From the NCBI GenBank assembly GCA_008477525.1, contig SPDT01000005.1, forward strand, positions 2,976,001 to 3,040,000: DNA of 64,000 nucleotides, in the 5' to 3' direction. Under the pieces are notes generated by a model, which saw nothing but the letters and a program-made list of their open reading frames with translations, searched no databases and was not told the origin of the DNA. The position numbers and the translations under genes are program-made. The DNA is from Hypomyces perniciosus (taxonomy: Eukaryota; Ascomycota; Sordariomycetes; Hypocreales; Hypocreaceae). Below are positions 1 through 10,570 of the stretch, in pieces (positions within the stretch are counted from its first letter, which is position 1; every line of letters begins with the position of its first letter).

Positions 1-172
1 GAAAGGATTTCTTCATCTGATGTGTTCGAACCAAACTTCATTTCTCCTTGCGTGTTTTTTAGGTATTGCGGGGAAATTTTGACGTCTTCTTTATTTCCTA
101 CACATACTCCCTTGACGCAATTGGACGTCTCCTACTTCGTGTATCTCCCCAACTCCCCTCACTTCCTTCAAC
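1..172. other. Upstream region of the hydroxyacid dehydrogenase gene
   Basis: This stretch precedes the first start codon. It is pyrimidine-rich close to the ATG (CTCCCC and CTCCCCTCACTTCCTT-type runs), as is common in fungal core promoters and 5' leaders. The 62-codon open frame beginning at 22 runs through the true start in another frame and has no protein-like features. No confident TATA box was seen. Confidence 0.4.
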
Positions 173-1369
173 ATGAGCACACCCAAGGTCCTCCTTCTGG
201 GCATCATTGAACAGCAAGTATCCCTACTCTACCTCAATTCCCAGAGATACTCTCCATAGGAAATCGTGTCTAACAATCATGAACCTCCAGCGCCCACGAT
301 GCCTGGTCAACCATCGCCGACATCGCCCAAGTAATCACCCCCAAATCCACCAACCGAGCAGACTTCATCGCCGAGTCCAAATCCGGCGCCTTCGACGGTG
401 TCAGCGTCGCCTATCGAACCTTTGACTCCATCAGCATCACCGGCAAGATCGACAGCGAGCTCCTAGATGCCTTGCCCAAGAGCCTGAAGTTCCTGTGCCA
501 CAATGGTAAATACCCCCCCCCCCCTTCTCTGGCCCAGGATGCCCTCCTAACTGTGGAACAGGCGCTGGCTACGACCAAATCGACATCCCAGCTTGCACTG
601 CCCACGCTGTTCACGTCTCCAACACACCTACCGCCGTTGACGACGCCACTGCCGACATCACCATCTGGCTCCTCATCGGCGCCCTGCGTAACCTCCCCAT
701 CAGCATCGACGCCCTCCGCGCTGGCAACTGGCGCGGCAAGACTCTCCCTTCCCTTGGCCACGACCCCCAGGGCAAAATCCTCGGTATCTTGGGCATGGGT
801 GGCATCGGCCGCAACGTCGCCGCAAAGGCCCGCGCGTTTGGCATGCGGATCCGCTATCATAACCGCACACGTCTGAGTCCCGAGCTCGAGGATGGCGCCG
901 AGTATGTTAGTTTCGAGACGTTGCTCAAGGAGAGTGATGTGCTCAGTCTCAATCTTCCCCTAAATGTAAGTCCTCTGCCCTCCGGTTTCCAGAATTTGAG
1001 ATTCTAAACGAGTATGAACCATAGCCCGCTACCCGCCACACCATCGCCGCCCCTCAATTCGCTCTCATGAAGCCCGGCATCGTAATCGTCAACACCGCCC
1101 GCGGCGCCGTCATGGACGAAGCCGCCCTCGTCGACGCTCTCGCTTCCGGCCAAGTCTCCTCCGTTGGTCTCGACGTCTACGAGAAAGAACCAGAGATCCA
1201 CCCGGGTCTGTTATCCAATCCCAACGTCCTCCTCGTGCCTCACATGGGTACCTGGACCGTGGAGACACAGACCAAGATGGAGGAGTGGACCATTGACAAT
1301 GTCCGCTTGGCTGTTTCGCAGGGATCACTGAAGAGCATTGTCCCCGAGCAAAAGTCTTTGGTTCAATGA
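173..1369 (+). CDS. D-isomer-specific 2-hydroxyacid dehydrogenase (glyoxylate/hydroxypyruvate reductase-like)
   Basis: Four exons: 173-213, 291-505, 562-965 and 1025-1369, giving 334 residues. The family reduces 2-oxoacids such as glyoxylate or hydroxypyruvate with NAD(P)H in the cytosol. Visible signatures are the Rossmann motif GILGMGGIGRNVA, the substrate/catalytic Arg in NTARGAVMDE, the catalytic Glu in GLDVYEKEPE, and the active-site His in LVPHMGTWT. The N-terminal piece MSTPKVLLLGIIEHAHDAW, the CHNGAGYDQIDIPACT stretch and VSNTPTAVDDATAD match the fungal GOR1-like subfamily. The first intron (214-290) begins with GCAAGT, not GT. Only this GC donor keeps the reading frame and yields the expected IEHAHDAW sequence; the nearby GTATCC donor at 218 shifts the frame. 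The start is the first ATG in frame with the N-terminal beta strand. The exact substrate cannot be told from sequence. Confidence 0.88.
214..290 (+). other. GC-AG intron in the hydroxyacid dehydrogenase gene
   Basis: A 77-nt intron with donor GCAAGT, a TCTAAC branch-like site near 268-274 and acceptor CCTCCAG. Splicing joins GAACA to CGCCCAC and gives E-H-A-H-D-A-W, the conserved sequence of this subfamily. A strong match to the consensus after the C is typical of genuine GC donors. Confidence 0.8.
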
Positions 1370-2154
1370 CTCGCACCGACAAGCCGGGGACGGTACTTGT
1401 CGCGAATTTGACCATGGCAGACTACTAGAATAAAGAACGTTTGAGAGAGTTTTGTGGCGATGCATAGACTACAAGATGTTTGAGCACTGGTGAGGGGAAG
1501 AATAGAGCAAGGGCAAGGTCGTGGCCTTGAGATGTGATGGTAGATAGCAGACAGATCGGTACTCCAGATCTTCTGGTGGTTATGCAAGTGACCATCTAGA
1601 GTCCTCGTGGACAAACCCGCTAGAAGCAGATATCTATATCAAAGCATTCATTCACTCGTTCATCTCCGTTGACGTCAAGTAGCCGTCAAGGAAAATCCTA
1701 GACAACAAACATTATATACACACGACATTTGAACGCAACTACTTCGTATGCTCTTGCAGGTCAAAAGACGCCCGCATATTAATATTCTTGAGCTATTTAT
1801 ATCCGTTGCCTCGGTTGACGGGCCTTGTTATAGTACGTCTACCTCGTCTGTTTAGTGAGGTGACCATCTCATGTCACATGTCTCGCCATGGGGAATAATC
1901 ATTAGCAAAAAGAACCCGACGCCATTTTGTTGAAAAAGCCCATCTTTTTGCCCCACCATCCGCCCAGCGAGAACCCAAACATCAAAAACCATCAAACCCA
2001 ACCCATAAATGCCTAAGCCCATATGCTCCGCAACTTCATGATGCTGTTGAAATCACAATTTTGGCCCATTGTCCGTATCTGGAGACCGGATTTAAATGTC
2101 GTAACACGTAGGAGTCCAGTTGAAGGATCCTTTGGGGAAGAATACATTAGGTGC
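1370..2154. other. Convergent intergenic region
   Basis: Shared 3' flank of the dehydrogenase (+) and adenosylhomocysteinase (-) genes. It holds presumed 3' UTRs and one copy of the TACTTCGTA motif (1740-1748). No coding signal is seen. Confidence 0.5.
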
Positions 2155-3561
2155 TTAGTAGCGGTAGCTATGCATTTGTTAGCGCATATCGCAGCAGGAT
2201 TCATCATAGGCAGGGGATGCTTACATGTCAGTCTTGAAGGGACCCTCGACAGAGAGACCAAGGTACTCAGCCTGGGTCAGGGTCAGGGTGCTCAGCTCAG
2301 CCTGAACGTGGTCGAGGTGCAGCCTGGCGACCTCCTCATCCAAGATCTTGGGCAGAACGTAGACACCGATATCGAGCTTGCCGGTCTTGCCGAACTCAAC
2401 ATACTTCTTGGCCCACTCCTCATCCTTGCTCTTGTACAGGGCAATCTGGGCAAGAACCTGGTTGGTGAAAGAGCAGGACATGACGAAGGAAGAGTGGCCA
2501 GTGGCACAACCAAGGTTGACCAGACGACCCTCAGCCAGAAGAATGATGTGGCGGCCGCTGGGCATGAGGAATCGGTCGACCTGGGGCTTGATGTTCTGGA
2601 CCGACTTGGCGTTGGCCTTCAGCCAAGCGACATCAATCTCAATATCGAAGTGGCCGATGTTGCAAACAATGGCATCGTTGGGCATAGCCTCGAACTGAGG
2701 GCCGGTCAGGATGTCACGGCAGCCGGTGGTGGTGACAAAAATCTGACCGATGGGGGCAGCCTTGTCCATGGTGGTGACCTGGTAACCAGCCATGGCAGCC
2801 TGGAGAGCGTTGATGGGGTCAATCTCAGTGACGATGACTCGGGCACCCATGCCGTGGAGAGCCATGGCGCAGCCCTTGCCGACATCACCGAAGCCAGCAA
2901 CGACAGCAACCTTGCCAGCAATCATGACGTCGGTAGCACGCTTGATGCCGTCGATGAGGGACTCACGGCAGCCATACAGGTTGTCGAACTTGGACTTGGT
3001 GACGCTGTCGTTGACGTTGATAGTAGGGACAAGGAGCTTGCCCTCCTTGAGCATGCGGTACAGGTGGTGGACACCGGTGGTGGTCTCCTCAGAGACACCA
3101 TAGCAGTCCTTGAGCATCTCGGGGTACTTGTTGTGGACGAGGGCAGTCAAGTCACCGCCGTCATCGAGGATCAGGTTCAGCTTCTTGCCATCCTTGAAGG
3201 CATGCAGCTGCTGCTCCAAGCACCAGTTGTACTCCTCCTCGGTCTCACCTTTCCAGGCGAAGACGGGAACGCCAACAGCGGCAATGGCGGCGGCGGCGTG
3301 GTCCTGAGTGCTGAAGATGTTGCAGCTGGTCCAGGTGACCTCAGCGCCGAGGGCAGTGAGGGTCTCGATCAGGACAGCGGTTTGGATGGTCATGTGCAGG
3401 CAGCCAGCAATGCGGGCACCCTTGAGAGGCTGGTCGGCAGCATACTTCTTGCGAGTGGCCATGAGACCGGGCATCTCATTCTCGGCGAGCTCGATCTCCT
3501 TGCGGCCAAAGGCGGCAAGGGACAGGTCAGCGACCTTGAACTTGCTGGCGGGGGCAGACAT
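2155..3561 (-). CDS. SAH1: Adenosylhomocysteinase (S-adenosyl-L-homocysteine hydrolase)
   Basis: Two exons on the minus strand: 3561-2225 and 2167-2155, giving 449 residues, the usual fungal length. The cytosolic, NAD-bound enzyme splits S-adenosylhomocysteine into adenosine and homocysteine, relieving product inhibition of methyltransferases. The protein starts [20 protein letters not shown]. It carries the NAD-binding motif [13 protein letters not shown], the substrate-domain stretch [13 protein letters not shown] and the conserved [12 protein letters not shown]. The unspliced frame ends [14 protein letters not shown], which lacks the family's essential C-terminal tail. A 57-nt intron (2224-2168; GTAAGC donor, GCTAACA branch, GCATAG acceptor) restores the ending FKTDIYRY, equivalent to the canonical PFKxDHYRY tail that contacts NAD in the neighbouring subunit. 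Codon use is strongly biased to C/G third positions, as expected for a highly expressed gene. A 531-codon open frame on the other strand is a shadow of that bias. Confidence 0.96.
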
Positions 3562-4456
3562 TGTGAGGGTGGAGGGGGGGATTGGAGATTGGAGATAAGG
3601 AGGACTGAAGGTGAATGAAGGATAAAACAAACAATCGAAAGATTGCTTTATGGAGAGGATGAAAAAGGGAAGAGAATGTGGAGAGGAGGAGCGAGGAGAG
3701 GAGAGATAAAGTAAAGGAGAGGAGAGGTTGGGCGTCAGAAAATGCGGGCGGTGAGAATGGAGGGGCAAATTTTCGTTGGAGCGGGGCAGGGGTCAGCCAA
3801 ATCCTGCGAGGTACTCCGTACTTGGCTTTGAAGCAAAAGAACACCGAACCGGAGGTTGCCCCGCGGTGATTTTTTCTCTCTCTCAGTGGTTCGGCCTTCG
3901 GCGTGTTTTCCACGTCTGTTCCTACCTCAGTACTACTTCGTAGTACTAAGGTATGGGGTGCAGGGGCCGAATTCCTACGACCATTGCCATTGTGATCGGA
4001 ATGTGCATACTTCGTACAGAGGCAGGAGATAGCACAAAAGACATTAAACCTAACACTTCAAGCTTAGATATCCTTCATAAAGCCAATCCCGCCATAGGCC
4101 GAAATCATCGGCGTTCTGTCCCCTCATTTAGCCATCTCTCAGACTCCGATACCTGACGGCGCTTTGCCTGTTTCGGCTGCCCGTACAGCACCACATCAGC
4201 GCTAGGAAATCTGAGCATCACTCCGAAATACTCCGAATAAGTTCGTAATGACATCTTGCAGGAGATCCTGATCCTCGTCGATGCGCCCAAGCTTCGGCTT
4301 CAAACACTTTTTGTTCTTGACTCTCTCTTGTCGCTGTAGATCTAGACCAGTAGTACTTCATTATATCCACCTGAACCGGAACGCCGCCAATGCAACCTGC
4401 CGCCATTTGCCTTACTTCCCGAACCCATTCAAGACTCAGCGCAGCAAAATCCCCAT
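3562..4456. other. Upstream region of adenosylhomocysteinase
   Basis: Lies between the SAH1 start and the eIF3h 3' end; both genes are on the minus strand. The SAH1-proximal 200 bp are purine-rich on the plus strand (GGAGAGGAGAGG-type), so the sense strand has a CT-rich leader typical of highly expressed fungal genes. Three copies of the 9-bp motif lie here (3812, 3934, 4008). No gene was recognised. Confidence 0.5.
3929..3947. repeat. Perfect inverted repeat around a TACTTCGTA motif
   Basis: Eight-base arms AGTACTAC and GTAGTACT surround a TTC centre. The core TACTTCGTA occupies 3934-3942. It lies about 370 bp upstream of the SAH1 start and belongs to the dispersed motif family of this window. 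Confidence 0.75.
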
Positions 4457-5669
4457 TTACTGGGGCAGCAGGTTTTCCCTCACCGCAAACATCTTGGCAC
4501 CCACGTTGGCTGTAAATCCATCCACCTGCTTGCTGTACTGCTCGACTTGCTTCGCGTTAAGCATTCCCTCCAATCGGCTCGGCTCCTGGGGAAGCTTGAA
4601 CAACCGCTGCCACTCATCCTCCGGCAGCAACGGCTGCTTGGCCGCAGCACGCTGAGCATTCTCTGCCTTTCGCTTGGCCTGCCACTGCGTGATCTTGGTC
4701 TGCTCTCGTCCCAGCTGTCGTTGGTAGAATTGGAAGTTGTTGAGGTCAGTGTAGTGAGACTCGATGCTCTCCAGCAAAAGATCGCAAGTCTTCTCGAGGA
4801 AGGGATCGATGGAAAGGTCGAGATTGTCGATGGACGGGTATAGAGGTGCCTTGATGTGGTCTCGGGTAAGATCGCTCAGGGAGTTGGGCTCCTCAATCTC
4901 GTTGGCGACTGGGGGTGAGGGAAGTTGGTGGAGGAAGGAGGTAAGGAGATGGGAGTTGCGAACGGTGATGGGGTATTCCGCCAGGATATCCCTGAACGAG
5001 AGCTTCGACTTTTGTAGACTAAAAACCAGTCAGTATTACGCCCAGATGGGAAATGGCATGCATGCCACTGTCCAGGATGATCTCACCTCTCAGTAGTAAA
5101 CTTGCCCTCCTTGTAAACGTTCATGAAGACATTGGTCAAGCGGAACGCTCTCAATGCCAGGTTTCCCTGTGAACTCCTGCTCGTGTCGTAGACGAGGGCA
5201 ATGGTCTTCTCGTTGTCCTTCTGGTAGTGATACTGGTTCTCAATGAAGGTCAAGTTGACAAAGTTGCCCATGGTTGCGCTCGTGTACCATCCAACATTGT
5301 TTGCGTCCACGTTGACCTCCTTCAAGTGTCGGATCATATCAGTCTGGTAGGCAATGTTGGGCTTCTGGCGGGGGGCGGCAGCAGCGACGTTGGAAGTATC
5401 GTTCTGATGGCCATCGGCAAAAGTGCCATCCACGGTTGGGAAGGCAAAGGTGTTGGTCACCTCCAAAAGCCCATTCTGGTCCATGCCAACTATCGAACCG
5501 GTGGCGGATGTCGGGAAGGTCGAGGAGCAGTGTCTGGCAATCTTCATGATGACCTTGTCGAGCGTCAGTCTACATCCTGGGGAGGGGAGGTGGGGCAGCC
5601 ACAGCTTGAACTAACCAGTGCATCGACCTGGACCGCCTGGAAAGGCGCATCTTTCGGAGCGTCGCTCAT
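4457..5669 (-). CDS. eIF3h: Eukaryotic translation initiation factor 3 subunit H
   Basis: Three exons on the minus strand: 5669-5616, 5553-5087 and 5018-4457, giving 360 residues. The protein is a subunit of the eIF3 complex, which binds the 40S ribosome during initiation. It has an N-terminal MPN domain: [39 protein letters not shown] and [12 protein letters not shown]. The metal-binding JAMM His-x-His pattern is absent, as expected for the non-catalytic eIF3h type. The C-terminal half is helical and charged ([20 protein letters not shown]). The start at 5669 gives [18 protein letters not shown]; a frame extending upstream to 6002 has no start context or homology and is leader sequence. Intron 1 uses acceptor CGACAAG with a CTGAC branch; intron 2 has donor GTGAGA. 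Confidence 0.93.
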
Positions 5670-6404
5670 CTTATCTGAAGTCTTGAGTGACGGGTTAGAG
5701 GTTCGAGAGATGAGCCGAGGTTGGCGCCAGATACAGGACTGGTTGGTGCTGCAGAAGCGCTCGCTCTGATATTGGATATCCAAATATCGAACTTTTCGCG
5801 CGCCAGATTTGTGGGTGTTGTGGGTTGAAGGCGGTAAGTAGCGGCAGAATGTGAGGGGGCCATAGAAACACGACAGACAGCCTGCCCGCCATCTGCTCGC
5901 TCGTATGAAACCTCGCAATACACAATACGAGTACACGCTCGAGTTCAACTTCCTCGAAAGGACGGCATCTGGAGATGGATCATTACAGCGTCTTGTGCTC
6001 AACCGAGGTTAGATGAGTATATGGACTATCTATTCTACAGCCATTATCATACCCTGCAGAATCTCAGCCGTCAGCCTTGTGCACATCTTCCCGACCACCC
6101 CTCTCCTCTGTGAACACTGTGCCCAGCATTGGTCATCAAAACATCCATAATCTATTTGCTTTTTCATTTATTTCTTTCTTTCTTTCATTATTCGTCTTAT
6201 GTACATTCTCGCTTCTCTCGCAAGATAATATCATCATGCATGGTGGTATCAATAACGCTTGGCAATGCATGTTCAAGCCCTCCTCCCTCAAAATACTCCG
6301 GCTGTGCGTTTGTTCATATCTTTGTTGTTCGTCATGTCTTCGCCGGTATTTCCCCCGGATACCAAGCAAAGTTGCTTGGCAAACATTCAGCGATACTTCT
6401 CCCT
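5670..6404. other. Intergenic region between eIF3h and the UPF0643 gene
   Basis: Contains the eIF3h promoter/leader and the 3' flank of the UPF0643 gene. A pyrimidine-rich stretch on the plus strand (6160-6220) and several overlapping open frames are present, but none has protein-like features. Confidence 0.45.
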
Positions 6405-7105
6405 TTATTCCCAGGGAATAATCTCCCAGTCGTCGACATTGTCTCGAATAGTGAGCCGATGTTGGTCAATCTTCCAGAAGGCATAATTGTTGCGGGTTAC
6501 GGATGCTGCATGTCGGTGTGCTGGGCCTCTCCCGCCTGCGATGGCATGTTCCCTCGATCTCCAAATGCATGTTGCAAGATTTCTCAACTCGGAGTCTGGC
6601 GAGCCATACCAGTATCTGCTGGAGTTAATACGGCAATGCAAGTACGGCTTGGGGTGGACTCTTACCTCAGAAATCCCCCGCTTGCAATGGCTTCCGCGTG
6701 GGCACCCCTATCCATTTCCTCAAGGCCCTCATAATCCGTGTTCGGCTTGATACGCGACCGGAACGCAACAATGTAATATGTGTTTTCTTTGAAAGGTTTC
6801 CCAGACTCTCGAGACAGACGCTTCACCTCCTCAAGAACCTCTGACCAGTTGAAGGCGTCTGTGTAAGGCACAATGGCATAGTCGTTGCGGATTGCTTTCA
6901 AGGACTGCAGGGCTTTCGCCAGCAAGGCGGTCTCATGGTCGAGAGTCTTTAAGTCAAGAAGGTGCTGTGGCTCAATATACGGCGACTGGACGATGAACCT
7001 CTCTTGGTCCCAAGAAGGCTTTTCCTCGGCGACCCCAATGGCAGTCAGGTCTGCGACATAGGACGGGATGTCGACAGGCCGCAATAACTCTAGTTTGGCT
7101 GCCAT
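6405..7105 (-). CDS. UPF0643 family protein (function unknown)
   Basis: Two exons on the minus strand: 7105-6666 and 6615-6405, giving 216 residues. The sequence starts MAAKLELLRPVDIPSYVADL. After the join it contains the aromatic stretch RYWYGSPDSELRNLATCIWR and ends NVDDWEIIPWE. I recognise this pattern as the fungal UPF0643 family, typified by an uncharacterised fission yeast protein. No catalytic motif, signal peptide or membrane segment is visible, so it is probably soluble and intracellular. The 50-nt intron ends in CCAGCAG, a tandem acceptor. Use of the first AG would add one residue (Ser) without breaking the frame. The family name is recalled from memory of the motif, hence moderate confidence; the coding status is secure. 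Confidence 0.72.
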
Positions 7106-8461
7106 GGTAAATGTTATATGATCTATTGGACAGGACCCTTGGCAGACGGGCGACTGAAAGCAAGAGGAGAACCTGAAAGCAAAGGAGAACAAAGATGAAA
7201 GTATGCTATGGTACGAGCCTGGGAACAAAGAATTTAAAGATGAACAGGAATTCCCCGTCAAAACAGCGACGTCCTCTCACGCATTTATTGGATTTACGAA
7301 TTGGTGGGAGCACTCGAGTTACGGTCCAGCATAATGCGACAACCCGTGGGGTTATGGGCCCCGGCTATCGCACTACACCTTAAGAGAGCCAATATGTGAA
7401 TTGCGTGATTGTCACCGATGAGGTAGTCAGACGTTGAAATTTCGCCATTGCGGGATCCACGCCCGACTACGCAACACGGCTCCCACGAGGCTTAATTCCG
7501 AACATCCTGCCGTCATGGGCTCAAAGTCACAACATGGACTTTGGTGTCCTGCCATTTTCTCGAAACGATCCGAAATACCTACAACGCTTTTGAATTAAAT
7601 TCACCTGGGAATATTTGTTCACGTTTCCCAATATTTCCTCCCCGCGTTGGCCTCCCCCAGATGTTCGACCCTGAAGAAAGGATAATCCCCGCCTTAGCGC
7701 GGAACGCCACTCTAAGCCTGGATGACACCATTCTCTGTAACACCCACCAGAGACCCAGAACGACGGCAACATTTCTAATTTCGTATTAACCTGGGTTTTC
7801 TAGAAGGATGCTACCATGATCAACTAAATAACTAGTAACGGACTGACATGCATCAGAAGGGTTGTGCACTGTATTCTCCGAACGGAACAGACAAGTCGAG
7901 CAATTTCTCCAATGGATCCTCCGTAGTTTCCAAGCACCCCAAAGAGCGGTAGATCTTTTCTAATATTCGGAAATATACATGGGTCACTCCGTAGGTATTA
8001 TTGGTTCACCAAGCATAGGGTTGTCCCAAGTGATACTGCGAGGGTTGCTGACAAGCCGACATTAGCAAAATTGATGTGATATTACTACAAAGCGGTGGAG
8101 CGAGTTAAGGAGAAAACTTCTTTGAATGTCAGGTGGCCGTTTTTGAGAGTCGCCCCTCCCACCTTTACGATGAGTGATAAGACAGGATTCAGTGCCTCCC
8201 TCCAATACTACTGTTACTTTGACGCTCAGACCAGGTTTGTTCGTAATACGGTTTCAAATATTCGCATCGAGGTATCGTACGATGCGAGTGGTGATTTGCT
8301 CCGGTGACGGTTTTATATTGTCAACATTCGCTTTCATATGTCAGGGTGTGGTTCCCTTTGCATTATTTAGGTAGAAGCGAAAATATAAGCATAGCCGTAG
8401 TCTACAGTCATATCTTGTGTTTATCCAACGGGATCCACCTAACAGATAATACTACTGCTAG

Positions 8462-8477
8462 TACGAAGTACTCCGTA
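8462..8477. repeat. Overlapping motif pair TACGAAGTA/TACTCCGTA
   Basis: The two 9-mers share the central TA, so their starts are 7 bp apart. This is one of five such overlapping arrangements in the window. Confidence 0.75.
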
Positions 8478-9303
8478 CCAGCACAGAGCAACTCTGTATT
8501 TAGTATGTTTTATTCATGGCGAACGAACATTACTCTGTGCACTGAGTGGATGCTCAAGCATAACTGACCTGCACAGGACAACGCATAAACACGGGCCATT
8601 CACCGTCTGCCAAGCCACCTCGCGTCTGCCATCAATCTTTCACATCATATGATCATGTAGCCCGTCGTTTGTATTCTTGTCTGGTCAATAGGTCTTGTGC
8701 GGCTCTGCCCTGCTGCATAAAGTAGTGCCAAGGCACCACCCCCACGCAACGGGCCGATCCGACGCAACCCTCAACGAGATCAACCCCCTGAACAGATTGC
8801 TAGTATTTGAGAACCTTGTTTAATAAAAATTAGCTGGGGTCACCATTGAAGCTATGAGCATGTGGCTGTGTTTTTAACTTATTTCAATGAAGGATAATAG
8901 CGATGTGAAAGGCTGGGATTTGGTGGGATGATGGGGGATGAGGTGGGGGTGGGGGACGTAGATTATCATGAGTGATCAAAGCCTTAGTAACTCAACGACC
9001 CAAAGTTTAGCATAAAAAAACACGTAGACATCACTCAAAGAAATGATAGTGTATCGGCAGTGAGGACCATATACTACTACCTTGAGATCTTCGAAATAAT
9101 GGGTTGTCTTTCTTGGTTTCCAAAGAGCACAACACTCACTATAGAGGGTGAGCATGATTTTGCTCCAGATAAGTTTGGACACTGAGTCATGTGAAGAAAA
9201 CGTTGAAAGGGGGTGTGAAGACGGCCCTCGGTTATCTACCATTTCGCATACGGTTGCAAGAAAAAGAGGCTGGCAAGCAGTTGAACGTGTCGCTACGGAA
9301 TAC

Positions 9304-9319
9304 TACTCCGTACTCCGTA
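9304..9319. repeat. Direct overlapping pair of TACTCCGTA
   Basis: Two direct copies at 9304 and 9311 overlap by TA, showing a 7-bp period. They lie in the gene-poor region between UPF0643 and SDHB. Confidence 0.75.
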
Positions 9320-9435
9320 CTGCTCGGCGGGTTGTCCAGCAGACAGGCAGCGCCTTATAGTCAGTCGGCCCGGCTTACGTAGTCAACCCGCCGAGTATTA
9401 TGTATTGTGCGGGAGATCTGGTTGAAAAAAAGGAG

Positions 9436-9463
9436 TACGAAGTAGGTACGAAGTACTTCGTAC
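9436..9463. repeat. Three motif copies including an 18-bp perfect palindrome
   Basis: TACGAAGTA occurs at 9436 and 9447 and TACTTCGTA at 9454. Positions 9446-9463 read GTACGAAGTACTTCGTAC, which is its own reverse complement over all 18 bases. Confidence 0.8.
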
Positions 9464-10145
9464 TACTAGCTGAATTGACTTAAGACATGCGTTCCTCCTA
9501 TATCAGGTCGGATTTAACGCTCTCCCATTAGGTGTCTTAAGAGTGCAAGAAATTAAGGCTCGACTAATACTCCATGCAGAATATGCGTTTCAATCCAAGA
9601 ATCTCATTCTCGAGTAAAGGCATGTGGGTCAGTTTGCATACCTGCTGATGGTGAATGTCTTCTCTGGTTTCCTTCCAAGTCCGATGCAAACGCAAATTTA
9701 AAAGCCCTCCCCATCAAAGGGTGAACCAAAGTACCTAATAATTTAAAATAAACAAAAACCTTGTTGTTTCAAGTTATAGTTAAGGTGCACCTAATAGCCA
9801 TAAGCATCTCCATTGTGTGCCCGTATAAAGCGAACACATGATTCCCAGTATACAGTCACGTGCCAAACATTCCGATTTTCTCCTTCCGAACCGAATTAAC
9901 AACGAATCCACGCTCATTGGCCACACCACAGTCCACTATCGGGTAATAGCCGAGGAAGAACCTCCCGAGTCACTCAGGAAGACTTCCAATCACCACCACC
10001 TTGTCGCGCAATTGAGACGTCGCCTGCAGGCCTACAACGACGCCTCCTCTGCTGGCATCTCGAGCCCTGTTCTCGCCTGCATTGCTCCTCTGAAAAGCAA
10101 TCGTCATTCCCCCAGATCTGGGTAAATCCCGCACCGCGAAAAACA

Positions 10146-10533
10146 ATGGCCGCCCTTCGCTCCTCCACACGAATTCTCGGCTTGTCCGTAAGGACAGCAG
10201 CCTTGCGCCCTGGCGCTGTTTTCTCCCGCTCTATGGCGTCTGTGAGCGATATCCCTCAGGAGGCCAGGGAGAAGTCGTTCCAGATCTACCGATGGAATCC
10301 GGACACGCCAACCGAGAAGCCCCGGCTACAGACCTACACCATTGATTTGAACAAGACTGGTCCCATGATTCTGGATGCTTTGGTCAAAATCAAGAACGAG
10401 CTCGACCCGACGTTGACGTTCCGGCGAAGTTGCCGAGAGGGTATTTGCGGAAGCTGCGCCATGAACATCAATGGCCAAAACACCCTGGCATGCTTGTGTA
10501 TGTTGCTGCCCCACGTGAATCTCAGAAGAGAGA

Positions 10534-10570
<37 letters not shown>

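Larger units (their letters stand above)
7106..10145. other. Gene-poor divergent intergenic region (3 kb)
   Basis: Lies between the diverging UPF0643 (-) and SDHB (+) genes. It is AT-rich in places, with only short unrelated open frames. It holds seven copies of the TACTTCGTA/TACTCCGTA motif in three tight clusters (8462-8477, 9304-9319, 9436-9462). A 95-codon frame at 9838-10125 ends 20 bp before the SDHB ATG; it could act as an upstream ORF if the leader is long, but has no recognisable protein features. No transposon relic was identified. Confidence 0.5.

Noticed and set aside
2023..3618. 531-codon open frame on the plus strand opposite SAH1
   Set aside because: It is the mirror of strong third-position C/G bias in SAH1, is hydrophobic/Gly-Val-Asp repetitive without domains, and has no own promoter or splice signals.
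5565..6002. Upstream extension of the eIF3h frame
   Set aside because: The true protein starts at MSDAPKD (5669). The upstream part is not conserved-looking and crosses intron 1 on its other end.
9838..10125. 95-codon frame just before SDHB
   Set aside because: No motif, low complexity near its end; at best an upstream ORF, not supported as a gene.
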